A stretch of DNA of 39,661 nt from Fluviicola sp. (GTDB lineage: Bacteria; Bacteroidota; Bacteroidia; Flavobacteriales_D; Crocinitomicaceae), in NCBI GenBank assembly GCA_017983675.1, contig JAGOAZ010000020.1, positions 1 through 39,661 on the forward strand, given 5' to 3'. A program made the translations under genes and the position numbers. Within the stretch, counting starts at the first letter, position 1. Each line of letters opens with the position of its first letter. A model generated the notes under the pieces. The model was not told the origin of the DNA and searched no databases. It was given only the letters and a program-made list of their open reading frames with translations. Below are positions 34,601 to 39,661 of this stretch, in pieces.

Positions 34601-35118
34601 AGTCGATTAAACCTAATTTCAAAACGATTGGACCAAAATACGGCAAGCAAATGAAAGCGATTGCGGGATTGGTTGCACAATTCGATCAAGCAGCAATTGC
34701 AACTGTTGAAAGCAATCAAGGTTGGGTCGGTCAACTAGACGGAGAAACAATCACATTGGATTTAGCTGATTTTGAAATACGCGCAGAGGATATTCCAGGT
34801 TGGTTAGTTGCTTCTGAGAACGGTATTACTGTTGCTTTGGATGCACAATTGACAGCTGAATTAACAGCAGAAGGAATTGCGCGTGAATTAGTCAATCGTG
34901 TTCAGAATTTGCGGAAAGATTCAGGATTGGAAGTCACAGATCGTATTCTGTTACGTGTTACTTGTTCAGATGAATTGAAAACAGCATTAACTGTTAATCA
35001 AGCATATATTTGTAGTGAAGTATTGGCGAATGAACTTGTTTTTAGTGCCAATGAAAATGCAACAGTCATCGATTTGGTAACAGAAGGCGATGCAGCTATT
35101 TCAATCGAAAAAAATTAA
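31666..35118 (+). CDS. ileS: Isoleucine--tRNA ligase, type 2, with GXHH signature
   Basis: 1150-residue class I synthetase charging tRNA-Ile, with an editing domain ([23 protein letters not shown]) and C-terminal anticodon-binding region. The length and sequence fit the eukaryote-like IleRS2 type common in Bacteroidota. The class I signature, normally HXGH, reads Gly57-Ile58-His59-His60 ([15 protein letters not shown]; bases 31834-31845), that is GXHH with the first His and the Gly exchanged. The KMSKS loop is KMSKR at 698-702. Two-base spacing to the Ppx-like gene indicates co-transcription. Confidence 0.97.
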   Translation: [1150 protein letters not shown]

Positions 35119-35120
35119 TC

Positions 35121-35996
35121 ATGGCAAATCGTTACGCAGCAATAGATATCGGTTCCAATGCAGTTCGATTACTCATTGGTGAGATTGCTGAGGAGAATGG
35201 CCACCGTTTTGTCAACAAGATATCGTACACCCGTATTCCATTGCGTTTGGGGGAAGAAGTTTTTGTGTCGGGTAGTATTTCGAACCAAAAAACAGATTCT
35301 TTTATCAAGGCAATGAAAGCATTTGCCTTGATAGCTGAGATTTTCAAGGTGAAAGCTTTACGTGCATGTGCAACATCAGCGATGCGTGATGCGCGTAATG
35401 GTCAAGCGATTATCGATCAAGTATTCAAAGAAACGGGTGTTCCAATTGAAATTATATCTGGTGATGAAGAAGCGCGTTTGATTTTTGGGACATTTGCTTT
35501 GTTGGACATTTCATCGAAAACACCTTATTTGGTGATTGATGTTGGTGGAGGTTCTACAGAAATCAATGTTTTCGAACACGGAATTCGCGTTGCTGCAAAA
35601 AGTTTTAATATTGGCACAGTCCGTATGCTCAAGGGCAAAGTAATCGAAGAAGATTGGGAAGCATTGGCGCAATGGATGAGTGAACATGTTGAAAAAAGTC
35701 CCCACAGGATTTATGCGACAGGTGGCAACATCAATAAAGTGCACAAGTTAGTTGGTGTGAAAGAGAAAGCGCCATTAAAATTAACTGCTATTAATCAATT
35801 ATACGAATCTTTGGCGCCTTTAACGTTGGGTCAACGGATGGATCAATTTGGGTTGAAGCCAGACCGTGCAGATGTCATTGTTCCAGCTTTGGAGATATTC
35901 CGTTTTTGCATGAAAAAAATGAAGTGCAATGAATTAATCGTACCAAAAATCGGCTTGTCTGATGGAATGGTAGTTGATATGGATGGGAGAATGTAG
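35121..35996 (+). CDS. Single-domain Ppx/GppA-family phosphatase
   Basis: 291-residue exopolyphosphatase/guanosine pentaphosphate phosphatase-family protein with the sugar-kinase-like ATPase fold. Motifs: AAIDIGSNAVRLLIGEI (phosphate-binding loop 1), ATSAMRDARNG, SGDEEARLIFG with the catalytic Glu, VIDVGGGSTEINVF (loop 2) and ATGGNINKVHKL. It ends near residue 291, where E. coli Ppx and GppA (about 500 residues) continue into an HD-like C-terminal domain, so it is the short form. It may hydrolyse polyphosphate made by PPK1 or pppGpp; sequence alone does not say. It follows ileS by 2 bp. Confidence 0.88.
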   Translation: MANRYAAIDIGSNAVRLLIGEIAEENGHRFVNKISYTRIPLRLGEEVFVSGSISNQKTDSFIKAMKAFALIAEIFKVKALRACATSAMRDARNGQAIIDQVFKETGVPIEIISGDEEARLIFGTFALLDISSKTPYLVIDVGGGSTEINVFEHGIRVAAKSFNIGTVRMLKGKVIEEDWEALAQWMSEHVEKSPHRIYATGGNINKVHKLVGVKEKAPLKLTAINQLYESLAPLTLGQRMDQFGLKPDRADVIVPALEIFRFCMKKMKCNELIVPKIGLSDGMVVDMDGRM

Positions 35997-36070
35997 TTTT
36001 TTGATTATAGTTCGAAAATAAATATTAGAAAACATTGTTGGAGAAAAAGTGATATAAAAGATTGTAACCT

Positions 36071-38131
36071 ATGATTTTAGTGCGGTACGTTTTGCTTTTA
36101 GGAGTTCTTTTTTTCGTTCAAGTAACAGCGAAAGCCGCATTTATTGATTCTGTTGTTTATTATAAGAAACAACTGTACTATTCAACTACCCCTATTGATT
36201 TAAAAATCAAAACGTATTATAATTTATATGATTTTTACGGAACGACTAATCCCCAACTTGCACAAGCATATTTCAAGCGTGGTTATTATTTAACTCGGAA
36301 ATATCACTCGAAATATGGGAAAGGCTGGTATCATAAAATCAGTGCTTATAATGAATTAATAGCCGGCCGAACAGAATCAGGAATTTATCATAGCCAATCA
36401 GCGGCATTTTATTTTAAAGCAATTAAGGACACTCTTAATTTTGTAGAAAGTAATTACTTCGGTGCTTATGGACTTCAATTACTAGCTAAAAGAGATGAAG
36501 CTAGGCAATTATTGTTGTCATCTTTACAATCGCTGCCAACTAATCGTTTTTATAAGCAACAAGGAATGTTGTATTCTTCTTTGTCTAATTTAGAAAACGA
36601 TCATAATTTGGTGCAATCATTGGACTATTTGATAAAAAGTCGAACAGCTTTTTTGAAAACGAAAAATCACAATGACTTGTATGCTGTTTATACAAATTTA
36701 GCACGGTTTTATACTAATATTGATGATCACCATACGGCATTGTATTATGCAAAACAGTCTTTGTTTTGGGTTAAAACAAATAAACCAATTGTCTATTTTG
36801 ATTTAGCAACAGTTGCATCCAATGTTGCAGCAACGTTAATTGCATTGAAAAGATATCCATCGGCACTTTATTATGTCAATCAATCACTTGCTGCTGCAAA
36901 AAAAGTAAACAGCCGTGTTTTTGAAGAAAAAGGATTGCTGTTTAAAATTGAGATTTATTTGGCAATGAAACGTTATGATCAAGCAGAAAAATTACTTCAA
37001 CTTCTCAAGATAAAGCAATTAGATCCGGTTTCCTTATTCAATTACCATTTATTTTCGTTAAAGTTAAGCAATTCGTTACATCGATTTGATGGTGCAAAGA
37101 AGCACATTATCCAATGTGATTCTTTATTAGCTGAGGGATTAACACTAACAAAAAATTTCCAATTGAATTATTATGATGAATTGCAATCCTATTATCAACA
37201 AGTTGGAGAAAAAGAAAAACAAGCTCAATCATCAAACAATTATTATCAGCTGAAAATAGCACAGCTTGAACAACAAAGCGATCATCGTCTAACACGACTT
37301 CAGCTAAAAGCAATCCAAAAAGAAAAAGATATTACACAACGGGCATTGCGCCAACAACAACAAAAAACGATTGAAATACTAAAAAGCAAAGAGTTGGAGC
37401 GCTTTTACTACATGGTGAGTATTAGCTTGTTCATACTGATCTTCTTTTATACATTGTGGTCGATATTCTTATACCGCAAACGCAATAGGCAATTACGCGA
37501 ATTCAACATGGTTTTGGAAGGATTGGTCACTGAAAAAGAAGTCTTATTACAAGAAATTCACCACCGAGTAAAAAACAATTTTCAGATTATTACTAGTATA
37601 CTAGCGATTCAAAGTCGTCAAAAGGACAGTACAAAGGAGTCGTTTTTAGCACAATTTTCCACCCGTATTCATTCCATGGCTTTTGTTCATGAAAAATTAT
37701 ACGAAAACAGGGTAATTGGACAATTAGATGCTGCTAATTTTTTAAAAGAATTGGTTAATAACAGTTGCGCTTCCATGCAACAAGAAACAACCACAATTGA
37801 TGTAAAGGTCATTGGAGAGGGTGTGTACTTGAGCATTGATCAACTACTGCCAATTGGGTTAATCGTCAATGAATTAGCAATGAATTCATTGAAACATGCT
37901 TTTCATAAGCAACCAGTTGGAACGATAACACTATCCGTTGCAATTAATGAAGCATATATTTTTATTGATTTCCAAGATGACGGTGCTGGGAAATCAGATC
38001 CATCATTAAAAAACACAGGGCTCATCGTTGTTGATGCGTTTGTAATGAAATTAAAAGGAACTGTCGCGGTGAGTCACGAAAAAGGATTGCACTATCAATT
38101 TGAATTTCCCAAACAAGTAGCTCAAAAGTAA
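36071..38131 (+). CDS. TPR-domain sensor histidine kinase, HisKA_2 type
   Basis: 686-residue membrane sensor: signal peptide (MILVRYVLLLGVLFFVQVTAKA), periplasmic TPR-like helical repeats (about 40-385), coiled coil (about 393-442), membrane helix (447-467), then a HisKA_2 dimerisation/phospho-acceptor domain with LLQEIHHRVKNNFQII (His498 just before Arg is the expected phosphorylated residue) and an HATPase with N box LIVNELAMNSLKHAF and G box DFQDDGAGKSD. The kinase type differs from the LytS-type TPR kinase at 12.7 kb, and here the acceptor histidine is intact. The response-regulator gene begins 5 bp after the stop, so the pair is a cognate two-component system. The signal sensed by the TPR domain is unknown. 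Confidence 0.92.
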   Translation: MILVRYVLLLGVLFFVQVTAKAAFIDSVVYYKKQLYYSTTPIDLKIKTYYNLYDFYGTTNPQLAQAYFKRGYYLTRKYHSKYGKGWYHKISAYNELIAGRTESGIYHSQSAAFYFKAIKDTLNFVESNYFGAYGLQLLAKRDEARQLLLSSLQSLPTNRFYKQQGMLYSSLSNLENDHNLVQSLDYLIKSRTAFLKTKNHNDLYAVYTNLARFYTNIDDHHTALYYAKQSLFWVKTNKPIVYFDLATVASNVAATLIALKRYPSALYYVNQSLAAAKKVNSRVFEEKGLLFKIEIYLAMKRYDQAEKLLQLLKIKQLDPVSLFNYHLFSLKLSNSLHRFDGAKKHIIQCDSLLAEGLTLTKNFQLNYYDELQSYYQQVGEKEKQAQSSNNYYQLKIAQLEQQSDHRLTRLQLKAIQKEKDITQRALRQQQQKTIEILKSKELERFYYMVSISLFILIFFYTLWSIFLYRKRNRQLREFNMVLEGLVTEKEVLLQEIHHRVKNNFQIITSILAIQSRQKDSTKESFLAQFSTRIHSMAFVHEKLYENRVIGQLDAANFLKELVNNSCASMQQETTTIDVKVIGEGVYLSIDQLLPIGLIVNELAMNSLKHAFHKQPVGTITLSVAINEAYIFIDFQDDGAGKSDPSLKNTGLIVVDAFVMKLKGTVAVSHEKGLHYQFEFPKQVAQK

Positions 38132-38136
38132 TTGTC

Positions 38137-38883
38137 ATGAAAAAGCGCATTTTAATTATCGAAGACGAGCCATTTATTGCGGTTGATATGCAACAACTAT
38201 TGATTGCAGAAGGTTATGATGTCCAAATAAATTTTCAAGATGTAGCGAATGCTTTGCTAATAATAGCAGATTGGCAACCACATTTGGTGTTATTGGATAT
38301 TCATTTAAACGAAGAAAAAACAGGAATTGATATTGGTGAATATTTGCAGCAACAAAACAGAATACCGTTCATTTATATTACCTCTTATTCAGATAAATTG
38401 ACCTTGGAAAAAGTAAAGCATACACGTCCTTATGGTTTCATTATCAAGCCCTATAAAGCTGCTGATATCGTGTCAACGGTTTATTTGGTGATTAATAATT
38501 ACCAGTACCGAAAAATAGATGTGTTGCGTGAAAAAGAGTTGCCCAATAATGACATTCCGATGCAGTTAAAAGTGGTCACACATTATGTGATGAATCAGTT
38601 GGACAAGAAAATTGAAGTTGCTGAATTGGCCGCAATGACGCGTTGGGACGTGGATCATTTTACGCGTGTTTTCAAACAATATTTAGCGCTTACACCGTAT
38701 CAATTTATATTAAAAGCTAAAATTGAAGCTGCTGCTGTTGTCATTGCTCAAACAGAGGAGCCACTTCGAGGTATTGCAATTGATTTTGGTTTTTCTAGTT
38801 ACAGCAACTTTTATAATGCCTTTAAAAAAGTGATTGGTGATACTCCAGAAAACATCCGTTCAAAAGGTAGGATTAATTTATAG
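38137..38883 (+). CDS. Response regulator: receiver plus AraC-type DNA-binding domain
   Basis: 248-residue cytoplasmic regulator. Receiver domain (about 3-120): acidic pair Glu9-Asp10 in LIIEDEPF, phospho-acceptor Asp54 in LVLLDIHL, Thr82 in IYITSYSD and Lys104 in FIIKPYKA, all intact. A C-terminal AraC/XylS double helix-turn-helix (about 145-246) ends in the family signature GIAIDFGFSSYSNFYNAFKKVIGDTPENIR. Fusion of a receiver straight to an AraC domain is less common than LytTR or OmpR outputs. It is coupled to the upstream kinase, and 90 bp after its stop lie two perfect direct repeats in front of the next gene, a candidate operator. Confidence 0.93.
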   Translation: MKKRILIIEDEPFIAVDMQQLLIAEGYDVQINFQDVANALLIIADWQPHLVLLDIHLNEEKTGIDIGEYLQQQNRIPFIYITSYSDKLTLEKVKHTRPYGFIIKPYKAADIVSTVYLVINNYQYRKIDVLREKELPNNDIPMQLKVVTHYVMNQLDKKIEVAELAAMTRWDVDHFTRVFKQYLALTPYQFILKAKIEAAAVVIAQTEEPLRGIAIDFGFSSYSNFYNAFKKVIGDTPENIRSKGRINL

Positions 38884-38973
38884 TTTTCAAACAATTCCCC
38901 TCTAAAACACACCCTTTCATGTGTACTTACGTACGACTACGGAGTTAAAATACGTGTTAAATCCTTTTATTAA

Positions 38974-39005
38974 TATCGTTTTTCAATATACCGTATCGTT
39001 TTTCA
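38974..39005 (+). repeat. Two perfect 12-bp direct repeats, 20-bp period (candidate AraC-type operator)
   Basis: TATCGTTTTTCA occurs at 38974-38985 and again at 38994-39005, separated by 8 bp, so the two copies face the same side of the helix (20 bp, about two turns). This is the geometry of AraC-family half-sites. The downstream copy ends 24 bp before the -7 box, next to where a -33 element would be. Confidence 0.85.
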
Positions 39006-39029
39006 GATTTTTACTCTTTTTTCTCAGCT

Positions 39030-39037
39030 TAACTTTG
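39030..39037 (+). promoter_or_regulatory. Putative activator-dependent -7 box of the surface protein gene
   Basis: TAACTTTG matches TAnnTTTG. The stretch 17-23 bp upstream has no TTG, so the promoter lacks a -33 box and would be expected to need an activator. Transcription would begin near 39042, leaving a leader of about 155 nt. Confidence 0.45.
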
Positions 39038-39195
39038 TAGCGTATTAGCTAAACCATAGTTTGATACACTACACACCAATTACTATTAGATGTATTTGTT
39101 ATTGCTTGAAAAAGTAAAAACAATGTTATCGACGTGTTATTTCCCATTCATTCGAACTGGAAATGAGACTTCGGTAACAGCATTAACATACATCT

Positions 39196-39661
39196 ATGAG
39201 TACGATTAAAAATTTTGTTACCAGAAATTTTAATTTGAGCCGTTTGGTTAAAACACCTACAATTTTAATTCCACTAGTTGGAATTCTGTTGTTTGTTTTT
39301 CCAGCAAGTCTTACCGCACAAACCAACGCCAATTGTTATGGTCCTTACAATGCGACCCCAGCTCCAGTTTGGGGAATAGCTGAGAAATTTCAAACTAGTG
39401 TTGGAATTTGGAATGGAGGGTCTCCAACTGCGGCGGATTTAAATGGCGATGGTATTTCAGAATTGATAGTACCTGCTTCAGATCAATCGGGTTATTATGT
39501 GTATAAAGGTGATGGGTCTAATAAAACGACTGCCACCAAAAACTATGTGATTTCAAACATTGGTAGGTATAAATCATCACAACCTGCTATTGCGAATATT
39601 ATTACAGCTACGGCTACACCCGAAGTAGTAATGATTGATAAAACAGGTTTTGTTTATATTT
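39196..39661 (+). CDS. Secreted FG-GAP/VCBS-repeat surface protein (5' part only)
   Basis: At least 155 residues, open to the window end. A long signal peptide (positively charged start MSTIKNFVTRNFNLSRLVK, hydrophobic core, cleavage near ASLTAQ about residue 43) leads into repeats: PTAADLNGDGISELIVP is a classic FG-GAP calcium-binding blade with the DxNxDG loop, and QPAIANIITATATPEVVMID is a second, degenerate unit. Such proteins in Bacteroidota are usually large, beta-propeller adhesins or enzymes exported by the type IX system; the sorting domain would be C-terminal and out of view. The upstream operator-like repeats suggest control by the adjacent AraC-type regulator. Confidence 0.82.
   Translation, partial: MSTIKNFVTRNFNLSRLVKTPTILIPLVGILLFVFPASLTAQTNANCYGPYNATPAPVWGIAEKFQTSVGIWNGGSPTAADLNGDGISELIVPASDQSGYYVYKGDGSNKTTATKNYVISNIGRYKSSQPAIANIITATATPEVVMIDKTGFVYI

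Larger units (their letters stand above)
38884..39195. other. Regulatory intergenic region ahead of the FG-GAP surface protein gene
   Basis: No gene seen in these 312 bp. From left to right: four TACG tetramers packed at 38928-38954, two 12-bp direct repeats at 38974-38985 and 38994-39005, a -7 box at 39030-39037, and then an AT-rich leader of about 155 nt before the ATG at 39196. No strong terminator for the response regulator is visible; ACAC/GTGT near 38908-38924 is a weak hairpin at best. Confidence 0.65.

Noticed and set aside
1..39661. CRISPR array, insertion sequence, prophage or defence island
   Set aside because: No regularly spaced repeats, transposase, integrase, phage structural or nuclease-defence genes are present; the content is ordinary chromosome.

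Overview
The window is AT-rich bacterial chromosome and looks like Bacteroidota, most likely Flavobacteriales of the Fluviicola/Crocinitomicaceae kind (the family assignment is inference). Supporting signs are a single fused b558-type SdhC ahead of SdhA, a FucP-type sugar transporter, a LytS-type TPR kinase, a type 2 isoleucyl-tRNA synthetase, weak Shine-Dalgarno sites, and many genes preceded by the Bacteroidota -7 box TAnnTTTG. Most of the content is core housekeeping. I see no tRNA, rRNA, CRISPR array, insertion sequence or prophage.

Layout. 1-3.9 kb (minus strand): start of sdhA, sdhC, a FucP-like MFS transporter and a SCO1/SenC protein. 4-7.2 kb (plus): M42 aminopeptidase, secreted endonuclease/exonuclease/phosphatase-fold protein, rsmI and a small Cys-rich unknown. 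7.4-9.8 kb: tandem universal stress protein (minus), then a quinone-oxidoreductase-like MDR protein and an NlpE-like lipoprotein (plus). 9.9-12.6 kb: aspS (minus) and a beta-barrel outer-membrane protein (plus). 12.7-18.5 kb: a TPR/LytS-type kinase whose phospho-acceptor His is replaced by Glu, convergent with ppk1, then an orphan oligopeptide-binding lipoprotein. 18.7-20.9 kb: trpS (minus), plsC and gatC (plus).

20.9-27.9 kb is a tightly packed minus-strand run: tatA, gatA, LysM lytic transglycosylase, family 2 glycosyltransferase, family 9 glycosyltransferase, UbiA-like membrane protein, and pgk, which probably has its own promoter. It mixes envelope biogenesis with translation and glycolysis. 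28-31.3 kb holds recJ convergent with a propionyl/methylmalonyl-CoA carboxylase subunit. 31.7-36 kb holds ileS with a single-domain Ppx/GppA phosphatase 2 bp behind it.

The most distinctive part is 36-39.7 kb: a TPR-containing HisKA_2-type kinase, a receiver-AraC response regulator 5 bp downstream, then a promoter region with two perfect 12-bp direct repeats exactly 20 bp apart just upstream of a -7 box that lacks a -33 box, then the start of a secreted FG-GAP-repeat surface protein that runs off the window. This reads as a local sensor-regulator-target circuit (inference). The other two items most worth attention are the GXHH (instead of HXGH) signature in IleRS and the NPEF (instead of NPHF) phospho-acceptor motif in the LytS-type kinase.
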